The notes under the pieces are model-generated. The model was given only the letters and a program-made list of their open reading frames with translations, ran no database searches and had not been told where the DNA came from. A stretch of 64,000 nt of DNA from NCBI GenBank assembly GCA_963764345.1, contig CAVXSF010000017.1, forward strand, positions 6,813-70,812. Reading direction: 5' to 3'. A program made the translations under genes and the position numbers. This DNA is from DASQZK01 sp963764345 (GTDB lineage Bacteria; Bacteroidota; Bacteroidia; Bacteroidales; GCA-2748055). Of the stretch, positions 53,101 through 62,487 are shown piece by piece (position 1 is the stretch's first letter; each line of letters opens with the position of its first letter).

Positions 53101-53676
53101 ATGTCACCCAGAACAGAAGAGCAGTTTGAAGAAATCCGGGAAGCACGCAGGTCGGCAATAAAGAAAGCTGCCCTCGAACTTTTCGCTTTTGATGGATACT
53201 ATGTGACATCAATCCGGATGATTTCTAAAAAAGCCGGTATATCAAAAGGATTGATGTACAATTATTACAACAGCAAAGAAGAGCTTCTGCGGGAAATTTT
53301 CAGGGACGGTATCGAAAAAATCTTTGCCGTTATGACCCCGCAAAGCACCGGAGTACTGACAAAAGATGAATTTCGTTATATGATTGAGGAAACTTTCCGG
53401 ATGATTTCTGATAACCGTATATTTTGGAGTTTATATTTTTCCATCATTCCACAACCCAGTGTAATGAAAATTGTCGGGAAAGAAATCAGCAACATTTATA
53501 AGGAGATGTACGGAATACTGACAGGATATTTTACAAAAGCCGGATACCGGGATCCGGAGACTGAAGCCATAATTTTCGGCTCCATGCTGGATGGTATTTC
53601 ATTTAATTATCTCCTGAATCCTGATTTTTACCCTCTCGAAGCGGTTAAAAACAAACTAGTTGAAATGTATTGTTAA
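53101..53676 (+). CDS. TetR-family transcriptional regulator
   Basis: 191 residues. N-terminal helix-turn-helix ALELFAFDGYYVTSIRMISKKAGISKGLMYNYYNSKEELLREIF is the standard TetR motif. The C-terminal ligand and dimer domain is hydrophobic and aromatic (FRMISDNRIFWSLYFSIIPQPSVM), which would suit a lipid-like or large apolar ligand. It is the first gene of a six-gene unit (next gene 11 bp on), with a promoter and palindrome upstream, so it probably represses its own operon until a ligand appears. Confidence 0.9.
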   Translation: MSPRTEEQFEEIREARRSAIKKAALELFAFDGYYVTSIRMISKKAGISKGLMYNYYNSKEELLREIFRDGIEKIFAVMTPQSTGVLTKDEFRYMIEETFRMISDNRIFWSLYFSIIPQPSVMKIVGKEISNIYKEMYGILTGYFTKAGYRDPETEAIIFGSMLDGISFNYLLNPDFYPLEAVKNKLVEMYC

Positions 53677-53687
53677 ATTGTATAATT

Positions 53688-54449
53688 ATGAAATTAAAAT
53701 TTTTAATACCGTCTATCTTAATCTTTACTATAATTCCGTCGGCAGTAATCTTTGCGCAGGATCTGACAGCAAAACAGATCGTCAAAAAGGCACACGACCT
53801 GATGCAGGGAGAGTCGAATTATTCGGAAGTGAAAATGACGATCCACCGGCCCAAATGGGACCGGACCCTCTCCTTTAAATCCTGGATGAAAGGCTCGGAT
53901 TATGCTTTGATCTTTGTCACCTCCCCTGCCCAGGAAGCAGGCCAGGTTTTTCTTAAAAGGGGGAATGAAATGTGGAATTGGTTACCCTCAATTGACCGGA
54001 TGATAAAGATCCCGCCCTCAATGATGATGCAGTCCTGGATGGGATCAGATCTTACCAATGATGATCTGGTGAAGGAATCGTCCATCGTCGATGATTATGA
54101 TCATAAAATTTTAAGTCAGGAAAATGTTGATGGTTACAACTGCTATAAAATTGAAATGATCCCTCATGAAGATGCCCCGGTTGTATGGGGGAAAATTTAT
54201 ACCTGGATATCGAAGGATCACTATTTCACCCTGAAAAATGAATACTATGACGAATCCGGAAAGCTGATCAACGTGGAGACGCTTTCCGAAATAAAAGATG
54301 TTGGGGACCGCACCATTCCGACAAAGTTTACTATGGTACCGGTGGAAAAGAAGGATCATGAAACTGATATGGTTTTTGAGAATATCAAGTTTAATGTGAA
54401 CATCGATGATTCATTCTTCTCCATTCAGAATATGAAGCATGTAAGGTAA
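53688..54449 (+). CDS. Periplasmic LolA-like outer-membrane lipoprotein-sorting protein (PF17131 type)
   Basis: From ATG 53688, 253 residues; a signal peptide (LIPSILIFTIIPSAVIFAQ) sends it to the periplasm. The mature part has the unclosed-barrel pattern of LolA/LolB-like proteins: MTIHRPKWDRTLSFKSWMKGSDYALIF, GNEMWNWLPSIDRMIKIPPSMM, WGKIYTWISKDHYFTLKNEYYDESGKL and ENIKFNVNIDDSFFSI. Such proteins carry lipoproteins or lipids through the periplasm. Between tetR (11 bp) and a permease gene (23 bp), it is the likely carrier for the ABC components. Confidence 0.87.
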   Translation: MKLKFLIPSILIFTIIPSAVIFAQDLTAKQIVKKAHDLMQGESNYSEVKMTIHRPKWDRTLSFKSWMKGSDYALIFVTSPAQEAGQVFLKRGNEMWNWLPSIDRMIKIPPSMMMQSWMGSDLTNDDLVKESSIVDDYDHKILSQENVDGYNCYKIEMIPHEDAPVVWGKIYTWISKDHYFTLKNEYYDESGKLINVETLSEIKDVGDRTIPTKFTMVPVEKKDHETDMVFENIKFNVNIDDSFFSIQNMKHVR

Positions 54450-54472
54450 ATATTCATCTTAAATCATCGGGA

Positions 54473-55694
54473 ATGAAGAATTACATAATGGCCTGGAGAA
54501 ATCTGTGGAGAAACCGCCGAAGGACTTTGATAACTGTTGCATCCATTTTTTTCGGAGTATTGTTTGCCACTTTAATGAGTTCAATGCAGGAAGGCTCATA
54601 CAGCAATATGATCAATAATGTGGTTAAGTTTTACAGTGGGTATATCCAGATCCATGACAAAAATTACTGGGAGAATAAAACGCTGTATAATTCTTTTGTA
54701 GCTACCGACACTCTGTACAATAAAATAAAATCAGTCCCGGAAATCACTTTTGTAACCCCGCGACTCGAATCGTTCGCTCTGGTATCTGTCGGAGATTTGA
54801 CTCAACCGGCTATGATTGTCGGGGTCGATCCCGAAAATGAAAACAGGGTCACTAATCTTTCAAAATGGATAAGTGAGGGCCGCTTTCTCCACGAAAAAGA
54901 TAATGGTATCCTTCTGGCTGAAGGTTTGGCTCAGAATTTAAATGTCGGAGTTAATGATACCCTCGCATTGTTAAGCCAGGGCTATTACGGAAATACCGTA
55001 GCGGATAAATTTGTTATAAGAGGTTTATTGCATTTTCCTTCACCGGAATTAAATAAGCAATTTGCTTACCTTGAAATAAACCGGGCGCAGGAGTTTTTTT
55101 CAGCCACGGGGCCTTATTACATCACTGGTGCTCATGGTTCATGACTATTCTGAGGTAAAGCCGGCGGTGCATCATCTGAAGCGGACTCTTAACACCAACC
55201 GTTATTCTGTTATGAGTTGGGATGAAATGCAACCCGAGCTGGTCCAGATGATCAACGGAGACCGGGCAGGAGGAATTGTAATGAAGGCCATCCTGTATAT
55301 GGTCATTGCATTTGGTATCCTGGGGACCATTATGATGATGATGGTCGAAAGACGAAAAGAACTGGGCATCATGATTGCTGTTGGAATGCAAAGATTCAAC
55401 CTGGGCAGAGTCCTTTTATTTGAAACCCTGTATATGGGAATAATTGGCGTGCTAAGCGGACTTATTGCCAGTATTCCCATTATTATTTATATGCTTCACA
55501 ACCCGATTCCGATTACGGGAGATGCTGCAAAAGCGATGACAGATATGGGTATTCAGCCTGTATTTATGTTTTCGGTTGCCCCGAAAGTATTTATGAACCA
55601 GGTTATCACTGTTTTAGCACTGACCATATTGATTGCCCTTTATCCATATTTCAGTGTGGGAACAATGAAGGCCATTAAAGCAATAAGGGATTAA
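54473..55694 (+). pseudogene. FtsX/LolE-like ABC permease, single frameshift
   Basis: N-terminal part starts KNYIMAWRNLWRNRRRTLITVASIFFGVLFATLMSS (cytosolic amphipathic helix and TM1), followed by a MacB_PCD-type periplasmic domain. At the GGGG run 55108-55111 one extra G changes SATGLITSLVLMVHDY to SATGPYYITGAHGS and gives a stop at 55144; the downstream frame continues SLVLMVHDYSEVKPAVHHLK and on through three C-terminal TM helices (AILYMVIAFGILGTIMM, ETLYMGIIGVLSGLIAS, VITVLALTILIALYPY). The corrected protein is about 406 residues, equal in size and topology to the next permease. Confidence 0.88.
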
Positions 55695-55713
55695 AACTTT
55701 TAATACATAAATT

Positions 55714-56940
55714 ATGATCTGGTCAATAGCATGGAGAAATATCTGGAGAAACAAACTTCGCAGTGGTGTAATAATAACGGCTATCGCCCTGGGAATTTTT
55801 GCAGGAGTCTTTTCAATGGCCTTTATGAGGGGAATGGCTGACCAACGGCTTAAATCAGCTATAAAGACGCAGATTTCAGATATTCAGGTCCACACACCGG
55901 CTTTCATGAAAGTAAATGACATTAAAAATTACTTTACCGGCACCGACTCCCTGCTCCACTCTGTTGATACAATGCCTGGCGTTGTAGCGAGCAGTCGCAG
56001 AATCATTGTCAATGCCATGATCAATTCAGCTGAAAAAGGCAGTGGAGTAAAATTATACGGTGTCGAGCCCCGGGTAGAATCACATGTCACCAATTTATAT
56101 CAGAAAGTTATTTCAGGGAATTACCTCGACAGTTTGAGAATAGGCAGACCGATACTGGTAGGGCAGAAACTTGCAGAGAAACTTAGTGTTAAAACCGGAT
56201 CAAAGCTGGTTGTCGGAATGCTTGATGCTCATGGAGATCCAATATACTATCAGTTCAGGATCGGAGGGATTTTCAAAACGGTCAGCACCCCGTTTGATGA
56301 ATCAAATGCTTTTGTAAGGTATTCTGATTTGAGAGAAATTACAGGGCTCCCGCCAAACAGTGCACATGAAATCGCAGTATTTCTTAAGGATCCGAAACTC
56401 TCAGGTAATATTGCCGGCAAAATTAAAAGACTACGACCGAAGCTTGTTGTCCAGGAATGGTTCCAGGTCATGCCCGAACTTAGTTATCTTACTGAAACAA
56501 TGGATTATTACATGTACATCTTTATAGTCATCATTTTACTTGCCCTGGGTTTTGGCATTGTAAATACCATGCTTATGGTAGTACTTGAACGGGTTAAAGA
56601 ATTGGGCATGCTAATGGCTGTTGGGATGAACAGGCGAAGAGTTTTTTCCATGATCATGCTTGAAACTGTGTTTCTGTCTGTCACAGGAGGCATCATTGGT
56701 ATTATTATCGGGACTTCAGCTTCGGTATATTTTCACTCAAAGGGACTGAATCTTTCAGGCCTTTACGGAGAAGGTTTTTCGGCCCTGGGCTATGATTCCG
56801 TGATCTATACCGTAGTGTTGCCGCAAATGATCGTAATGACTGCCATTCTTGTCATCATAACGGGTATCCTTTCTTCGTTTTACCCGGCACTAAAAGCACT
56901 GAAGCTTAATCCGGCAGATGCTATCAGGTCAGATGCCTGA
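55714..56940 (+). CDS. FtsX/LolC-like ABC permease
   Basis: 408 residues. TM1 near 19-41 after WSIAWRNIWRNKLRSGVIIT, a MacB_PCD periplasmic domain (about 45-260), and three C-terminal TM helices (about 270-292, 318-340, 368-392) with VKELGMLMAVGMNRRRV between them, the coupling helix of LolC/E-type permeases. Paralogue of the preceding permease; together they would form a heterodimer like LolC-LolE. Confidence 0.92.
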   Translation: MIWSIAWRNIWRNKLRSGVIITAIALGIFAGVFSMAFMRGMADQRLKSAIKTQISDIQVHTPAFMKVNDIKNYFTGTDSLLHSVDTMPGVVASSRRIIVNAMINSAEKGSGVKLYGVEPRVESHVTNLYQKVISGNYLDSLRIGRPILVGQKLAEKLSVKTGSKLVVGMLDAHGDPIYYQFRIGGIFKTVSTPFDESNAFVRYSDLREITGLPPNSAHEIAVFLKDPKLSGNIAGKIKRLRPKLVVQEWFQVMPELSYLTETMDYYMYIFIVIILLALGFGIVNTMLMVVLERVKELGMLMAVGMNRRRVFSMIMLETVFLSVTGGIIGIIIGTSASVYFHSKGLNLSGLYGEGFSALGYDSVIYTVVLPQMIVMTAILVIITGILSSFYPALKALKLNPADAIRSDA

Positions 56941-56987
56941 TGGAAAATTGAATAATAATTGCTGATAAACCATATAACAGAAAGATT

Positions 56988-57707
56988 ATGAGTATTATAG
57001 AAATTAAAAATCTTTACAAGGTTTATGATGAATCTGCTGTAGCAGTTCATGCCGTGAATGGTATCGACCTTCAATTTGAGGAAGGAGAGTTTACAGCCAT
57101 TGTAGGTCCCTCGGGTTCGGGAAAAACAACACTCCTTAACATAATCGGAGGCCTCGACAACCCAACCAAAGGTGATGTACTCATTGACGGGGTAAATCTA
57201 GGCAGATTATCGTCAAAGAAACGTATTGACTTCAGGATGAATAACATAGGTTTTGTCTTTCAGGCTTATAATCTCATCCCGGTACTTACTGCAAAAGAGA
57301 ATGTTGAATTTATCATGCATTTACAGGGCCGTGATAAACATGAACGGGATCAAAGGGCATTGGAATTATTGCATGCAGTAGGTCTGGGAGACCGGATGGA
57401 CAGCAGGCCCGGAAAATTATCAGGTGGTCAGCAACAGCGGGTTGCCGTAGCCCGGGCACTGGCCTCAAAACCTAAGTTCATCCTTGCCGATGAGCCGACA
57501 GCGAATCTTGACTCTAAATCCACGGAAAATTTGCTGGATATCATGGAAAAATTAAATCATGAGGAGAAAATTACTTTTATTTTCTCAACCCATGATCAGC
57601 GTGTGGTTAAAAAGGCTCACAGGATTATAACCGTTGAGGATGGAAAGGTTATTTCAGATGAAGTCCAGAACAAGTCAGTAAAGACGAAACCCTCCTTAAA
57701 AAAATAA
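56988..57707 (+). CDS. ABC transporter ATP-binding protein, LolD type
   Basis: 239 residues. Walker A GPSGSGKTTLLN, Q-loop FVFQAYNLIPVL, signature LSGGQQQRVAVARAL, Walker B FILADEPTANLDS and H-loop STHDQRV. The sequence around the Q-loop (NLIPVLTAKENVEFIM) is typical of LolD/MacB ATPases. It energises the two permeases encoded upstream and probably releases a lipid or lipoprotein to the LolA-like carrier. Confidence 0.93.
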   Translation: MSIIEIKNLYKVYDESAVAVHAVNGIDLQFEEGEFTAIVGPSGSGKTTLLNIIGGLDNPTKGDVLIDGVNLGRLSSKKRIDFRMNNIGFVFQAYNLIPVLTAKENVEFIMHLQGRDKHERDQRALELLHAVGLGDRMDSRPGKLSGGQQQRVAVARALASKPKFILADEPTANLDSKSTENLLDIMEKLNHEEKITFIFSTHDQRVVKKAHRIITVEDGKVISDEVQNKSVKTKPSLKK

Positions 57708-57741
57708 TGTTATTCATGCATGAAAGATTAAACTAAGCAGC

Positions 57742-58929
57742 ATGAAACCGATGAAGAGTATTGTATTATTTTTTGTTCTGGCGATCTCTTTATGTGATCT
57801 GTTAAAGGCGCAGGATTCTTCACTTTCAAAATTCAATATAAATGGATATGTGTCAAATTTGCAATCGGTAATGTTTTCCAAAATTGACGGTGAATGGATC
57901 AATGATAATCTTTTTCATAACCGCTTAAATTTGTTCTGGTATCCAAATCCAAAAATCACTGCAAGTCTTCAGTTTCGTAACAGGTTCATGTACGGACAAA
58001 CGATTGAACTGAATCCTGATTATGCCAAAAACATTGATAACGAAGACTATTACTTTGATCTTTCGATGAATATTTTTCGTGAAAAATCTTTTTTCCTGAA
58101 CACGACCATCGACCGAGCGTATTTTCAGTACACTTCCGGGAGCTTTGTGGTTACTGCCGGTCGTCAGAGAATTAACTGGGGACAAAGTTATGTATGGAAT
58201 CCGAATGACATATTCAATGTTCAGAATTATTTTGACTTTGATTACATTGAGAAACCTGGAAGTGATGCCCTGAGGCTTCAGTATTATACAGGTTATGCGG
58301 CAGATGCTGAACTCGCAGCAAAACTGGATGGGGAAAAAAGGCTCACAGCAGCTGCCTACTACCGCTTCAATAAATGGAATTACGATTTTCAATTACTGGG
58401 AGGTATCTTTACCGATAGCGATTATTTCGCCGGATTTGGCTGGTCCGGATCGGTTAATGGTGCCGGATTCAGAGGAGAAACCAGTTATTTTAGACCAAAA
58501 GAGAACTTCACTGATACAACAGGACTTTTTTACCTTGATGTCTCCGGGGATTATACATTCAAAAATTCACTTTATGTTCAGATCGAGGGACTATATGCCA
58601 AGCTGACTGGCACCTTCAGCATAAATGACTTTCTTCTTTACTATCAGCATTCTCTTTCCGTAAAGCAACTTGCCTTCACAAAGTGGAATATTTTTGCAAA
58701 TGTGTCGTACCCGGTTACCCCTCTGTTAACAGCTTCAATTGCCGGGATGTACTTCCCGGATCTTAAGGGCTTTTATACAGGCCCCACAATTGACTACTCC
58801 CTGAAGAACAATATGCAATTCTCCTTCATCATGCAGATTTTCAGTAGTGAATTCAAAGACCAGGTTCTGAATACCATTCAAAGAAATAATTATATTTTTG
58901 GTTTTGTGAGGTATAAACTCAGCTTCTGA
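57742..58929 (+). CDS. Outer-membrane beta-barrel, DUF1302-like
   Basis: 395 residues. A signal peptide (MKPMKSIVLFFVLAISLCDLLKAQ) and then regular amphipathic strands (LNLFWYPNPKITASLQFRNRFMY, FVVTAGRQRINWGQSYVWNPNDIFN, GFRGETSYFRP) to a C-terminal aromatic strand ending SF. The GRQRINWGQ..NPND motif resembles the VGRQ..NWGE..NP region of DUF1302 barrels, which in other phyla accompany LolA-like (DUF1329) proteins and exporters. Last gene of the tetR operon (34-bp gap), probably the outer-membrane acceptor or pore of the pathway. Confidence 0.8.
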   Translation: MKPMKSIVLFFVLAISLCDLLKAQDSSLSKFNINGYVSNLQSVMFSKIDGEWINDNLFHNRLNLFWYPNPKITASLQFRNRFMYGQTIELNPDYAKNIDNEDYYFDLSMNIFREKSFFLNTTIDRAYFQYTSGSFVVTAGRQRINWGQSYVWNPNDIFNVQNYFDFDYIEKPGSDALRLQYYTGYAADAELAAKLDGEKRLTAAAYYRFNKWNYDFQLLGGIFTDSDYFAGFGWSGSVNGAGFRGETSYFRPKENFTDTTGLFYLDVSGDYTFKNSLYVQIEGLYAKLTGTFSINDFLLYYQHSLSVKQLAFTKWNIFANVSYPVTPLLTASIAGMYFPDLKGFYTGPTIDYSLKNNMQFSFIMQIFSSEFKDQVLNTIQRNNYIFGFVRYKLSF

Positions 58930-59066
58930 ATAATTAGCCGCAGATTAGGATGCGTTTTGCACACTGGATAACGCCTGCAGAATTAAAATAATTCAAAAAT
59001 GCAATTCATTATCTAAACATTATTTTTCCCTACCCGTACAATGAAAAGATATTTAAAACAGTCCTT

Positions 59067-59477
59067 ATGTTTGAACATGCGGTTGAAATTATGAACTGGA
59101 AAGAGAAGACAATCCTGATTGTCGAGGATGAAGAGATTAATTATTTGTACATTGAAACGTTGCTGAAGAAGACAGGCGCAAAAGTAATTCATGCATGGAA
59201 TGGCCAGCAGGCTGTCGATATCGTCAAAGAGAATCCGGCACTTGATCTTGTTCTTATGGATATAAAGATGCCAATCATGGACGGCTACCTGGCAACCCAA
59301 CACATAAAACATTACCGCCCTGAACTTCCGGTAGTTGCACAAACTGCATATACATTAGGCGATGACAAAATCAAGTGCCTCGATGCCGGTTGTGATGACT
59401 ATTTGTCTAAACCCATCAGGAAAAGCACCCTTTATGAAATCATTGCCAATCAATTCAGTAAATCTACTCACGTTTAG
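59067..59477 (+). CDS. Single-domain response regulator (REC only)
   Basis: 136 residues (119-residue receiver plus a short N-terminal lead). Acidic pocket VEDEEIN, phospho-acceptor Asp65 in LVLMDIKMPIMDG, Thr/Ala switch in VVAQTAYTLG and the conserved Lys in DYLSKPIRKS. No DNA-binding domain. The start is uncertain: ATG 59067 or ATG 59091. No kinase is next to it; the sequence resembles receivers of hybrid kinases, so it may take phosphate from one. Confidence 0.88.
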   Translation: MFEHAVEIMNWKEKTILIVEDEEINYLYIETLLKKTGAKVIHAWNGQQAVDIVKENPALDLVLMDIKMPIMDGYLATQHIKHYRPELPVVAQTAYTLGDDKIKCLDAGCDDYLSKPIRKSTLYEIIANQFSKSTHV

Positions 59478-59930
59478 ATAATCTATCTGTGTAAGTATTC
59501 CATTTCTATCTTTTAAGAAAAAGAAGCTTCTGACCTAATCTTCCAAGCAGCGTAACATTCATCATTGTTAGCATTATTACTTATAAATCATCTTCATTGG
59601 GCATAATGAAAAACCTTCAGCCAAGTACTTCCCCGTTATTACACCAAACTTCCCGAGCCTGAATAAAGGAACCGGTATGTGTACCGTTTATCAGAAAAAA
59701 AGGCAACATCAGAATGAACCGGGAGAAATTACACCTGAGATTAAAAATATGTTGATTCAATATCTAAGCTTTGGCAGCTTACTATCAGGAACATTTAAAA
59801 ATCTGTTCAGGAAAGTTTTGGCGGATTTTGGATGGAGAGGAATTTTGAGAGTATAGATAAATTTGGTAATTAAATTAACCGCGGAGGTGATATTTTTTCT
59901 AATTTTGTCAACCCCGAAGAAAGAAACATT
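59478..59930. other. Long gene-poor stretch with one possible small ORF
   Basis: About 450 bp. The plus strand holds a 59-residue frame, ATG 59677 to TAG 59856 (ends FRKVLADFGWRGILRV), with no recognised relatives and no clear ribosome-binding site; it may be a remnant or chance. The last 70 bp include the leader of dtd. I see no tRNA or hairpin. Confidence 0.35.
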
Positions 59931-60383
59931 ATGAGGGCCGTAATTCAAAGAGTATCAAAAGCTTCAGTAGATGCCGAAAGTGGACATCATGATGAAATAG
60001 GACCAGGTCTTCTCGTTCTTTTAGGTATCGAATCTTCGGACGATAATGCAGATGTAGCCTGGATATGTGGTAAAATCAGCAGGCTCAGAGTATTTAACGA
60101 TGTTTCTAAAGTTATGAATCTTTCTGTGACTGACATCGGCGGAGAAATCCTGGTTGTATCACAATTTACTTTGCATGCCAGTACAAAAAAAGGGAATCGC
60201 CCATCCTATATCAGAGCTGCAGAACCATCTTTTGCCATACCACTGTACAATGAATTTTTACGTACACTTGAAGCAGAAACTGGTAAAATCCCAAAACACG
60301 GGGTTTTTGGAGACCACATGGATGTATCTCTGATCAATGACGGACCGGTAACCATCATCATTGACACAAAAAATAAGGAATGA
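59931..60383 (+). CDS. dtd: D-aminoacyl-tRNA deacylase
   Basis: Removes D-amino acids (and Gly from tRNA-Ala) from mischarged tRNA. 150 residues, the normal length. MRAVIQRVSKASV at the N-terminus, SQFTLHASTKKGNRPSY (the conserved SQFTL), and FGDHMDVSLINDGPVTIIID containing the Gly-cisPro motif. Its stop overlaps the next start as ATGA, and rsgA, a frequent neighbour elsewhere, is at 29.9 kb. Confidence 0.94.
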   Translation: MRAVIQRVSKASVDAESGHHDEIGPGLLVLLGIESSDDNADVAWICGKISRLRVFNDVSKVMNLSVTDIGGEILVVSQFTLHASTKKGNRPSYIRAAEPSFAIPLYNEFLRTLEAETGKIPKHGVFGDHMDVSLINDGPVTIIIDTKNKE

Positions 60384-60709
60384 TGACAATCCAGGAAGCA
60401 CAGGAAAAAGTTGACAAATGGATCAAAACCTATGGGGTCAGGTATTTTAATGAACTGACAAATATGGCTATTCTGACTGAAGAAGTTGGAGAGGTGGCGA
60501 GAATTATGGCCAGGACATATGGAGAACAATCTTCCGGAAATTCAGATGAATCCATGAACCTGAGTGATGAATTGGCCGACGTATTGTTCGTTTTGCTTTG
60601 TATCGCCAATCAAACAGGCACGGATCTTGACAAGGCACTGGAACAAAATCTTGAGAAAAAAACAAACCGTGACTCCCGGCGACATTTAGATAATGATAAA
60701 TTAAGATAA
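60380..60709 (+). CDS. MazG-like nucleotide pyrophosphohydrolase
   Basis: 109 residues, all-alpha NTP pyrophosphohydrolase fold. The metal-binding pattern is ILTEEVGEVARIM (EExxE) with DELADVLFVLLCIA (ExxD) later. It cleaves non-canonical or excess nucleoside triphosphates to monophosphates. Start ATG 60380 overlaps the dtd stop by 4 bases, indicating translational coupling. It is in the common dtd-mazG-deoC order of Bacteroidota. Confidence 0.88.
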   Translation: MMTIQEAQEKVDKWIKTYGVRYFNELTNMAILTEEVGEVARIMARTYGEQSSGNSDESMNLSDELADVLFVLLCIANQTGTDLDKALEQNLEKKTNRDSRRHLDNDKLR

Positions 60710-60744
60710 TTTGTAGAAGCAAAAATAACCTAAGATTATATCCG

Positions 60745-61596
60745 ATGATTAACCTCAATGAAAAATACGATCTAAAAGTAAATCAGACTGAGATCAGAGA
60801 AAAAACCGAAAAAATTGTTTCCCGCAGTTCGCAGATCAAGGACCGGGAGATTATGAAACATATTTTCAGCCTGATCGATCTAACGACGCTTGATGTAACT
60901 GATACTGACGAAAAAGTCATGAATTATGTTAACAAGGTAAATCAGTTATCTTCAAAATTTCCAGATCTTCCCAATGTCGCAGCAATATGTGTTTACCCAT
61001 GTTTTGTGCCACTGTTGAAGGAAAATCTGAAAGTTAAAGATGTGAAAATAGCTTCCGTTGCTGCGTCATTCCCGTCTTCTCAAACCTTTACAGACATTAA
61101 GTTAAGAGAGGTCGAACGCGTACTTGAGGAAGGCGCTGATGAAGTGGACATCGTGATGCCTGTCGGAAAATTCCTTGAAGGCAGATTAGACTTTGTTTTT
61201 GATGAAATTCAAAAGATCAAGCTTCTCACCGGAAAATCACATCTGAAGGTCATCCTGGAAACGGGTGCTCTCAAGGACCCTCAAACAATCCGACACGCAT
61301 CCCTGTTGTGTCTCGAAGCAGGTGCTGATTTTATTAAAACTTCCACCGGCAAGACAGAACCCGGGGCGACTCCAGAGGCCGTTTATGTAATGTGTGAAGC
61401 CATTAAAGATTTTAACCGGGCTACGGGAAAAACGCCGGGGATAAAACCAGCCGGAGGCATTTCCGATGCATCAACAGCAATAAGCTATTATCTTATTGTA
61501 AACCAGTCTCTCGGCAATGAATGGTTAAGACCTCAGAGATTCCGTATCGGAGCAAGCCGTCTGGCAAATAATCTTCTGGGTGAAAAATATTTCTGA
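60745..61596 (+). CDS. deoC: Deoxyribose-phosphate aldolase
   Basis: Splits 2-deoxyribose 5-phosphate into acetaldehyde and glyceraldehyde 3-phosphate. 283 residues; the Schiff-base Lys198 is in ADFIKTSTGK, and DVDTVMPVG-like EVDIVMPVGKF and GIKPAGGISD complete the barrel. About 60 residues longer at the N-terminus than the short bacterial form, normal for the long DeoC class. 35 bp after the MazG-like gene, so probably the same operon. Confidence 0.93.
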   Translation: MINLNEKYDLKVNQTEIREKTEKIVSRSSQIKDREIMKHIFSLIDLTTLDVTDTDEKVMNYVNKVNQLSSKFPDLPNVAAICVYPCFVPLLKENLKVKDVKIASVAASFPSSQTFTDIKLREVERVLEEGADEVDIVMPVGKFLEGRLDFVFDEIQKIKLLTGKSHLKVILETGALKDPQTIRHASLLCLEAGADFIKTSTGKTEPGATPEAVYVMCEAIKDFNRATGKTPGIKPAGGISDASTAISYYLIVNQSLGNEWLRPQRFRIGASRLANNLLGEKYF

Positions 61597-61650
61597 TAAA
61601 GTAATTCACTGCTTTATTTTACTAATTTTGCTGTTTCATTTCCAATCATT

Positions 61651-62457
61651 ATGAAGACAGGGGAAAGGCTTCTTCATATTGAATATAACAGCACATCGGT
61701 GTCCGGTGACAGTTTAATGGTATCCGGCCAAAACCGGGTGTTCCGATCTGGATCTGAATTAAAGGACACCTTAAGCAGTCATTACCCGCTAAGTCAGAAT
61801 ATTCAACGGGAACTTACTCCCGATTGGATTCTTTTTATTCTTATTGCAATACTCCTTGTTCTTGCCTGGATAAGATTAACCTACAACAAATATATCGTTT
61901 CCCTTTTGGAAGCATCCGTTAATTACCAGCGTTCCGCACAGGTTTATGGGGATCCTGGTATTGTTCAAAAACGAATATTCCTGATTTTTAATTTTATTTA
62001 TTTCATCACGGGGGGACTTTACATTTTCTTTCTTATGAATAATTTCGCCTGGTATCCTTTTGAGTTGAAGGATCTGTGGCTTTTTCTGGCTGATGCCGGC
62101 TTTCTGGCCGGACTAATGTTTTTCAGAACTATCGTCTTAAAATTGACCGGACATATTTTTAATCGTTATAAATTGTATAACGAATATATTTTTCAGAGTT
62201 TCCTTTTCAACAAAATTACCGGGATTGTACTCATTCCCTTTATTATAGGTATCGCCTACACACGTGGGTTTCCAAAGGAAATAATTATATATGTCAGTCT
62301 GTTTGCTGTAGCAGGAATTTTTATACTGCGATTTGCAAGACTACTTATGTTTATATTTAAAAATGTGGTTTTATTATCTTATTTGATTTTGTACCTTTGT
62401 ACCCTTGAAATATTACCTATGTTGGTAATAGTTAAGTTAATACTTTCTTTGGCGTAG
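61651..62457 (+). CDS. DUF4271 family membrane protein
   Basis: 268 residues with about six TM helices (about 57-76, 110-128, 140-160, 186-204, 208-228, 236-262). The short soluble N-terminus is followed by WILFILIAILLVLAWIRLTYNKYIVSLLEASVNYQRSAQVY, which is typical of DUF4271, a Bacteroidota family placed next to hemD (30-bp gap here). Its function is unknown; the fixed neighbourhood suggests a link to haem synthesis or the envelope. Confidence 0.82.
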   Translation: MKTGERLLHIEYNSTSVSGDSLMVSGQNRVFRSGSELKDTLSSHYPLSQNIQRELTPDWILFILIAILLVLAWIRLTYNKYIVSLLEASVNYQRSAQVYGDPGIVQKRIFLIFNFIYFITGGLYIFFLMNNFAWYPFELKDLWLFLADAGFLAGLMFFRTIVLKLTGHIFNRYKLYNEYIFQSFLFNKITGIVLIPFIIGIAYTRGFPKEIIIYVSLFAVAGIFILRFARLLMFIFKNVVLLSYLILYLCTLEILPMLVIVKLILSLA

Positions 62458-62487
62458 GTTAAATAAACCATTTAAGTAGAAGAGTCT

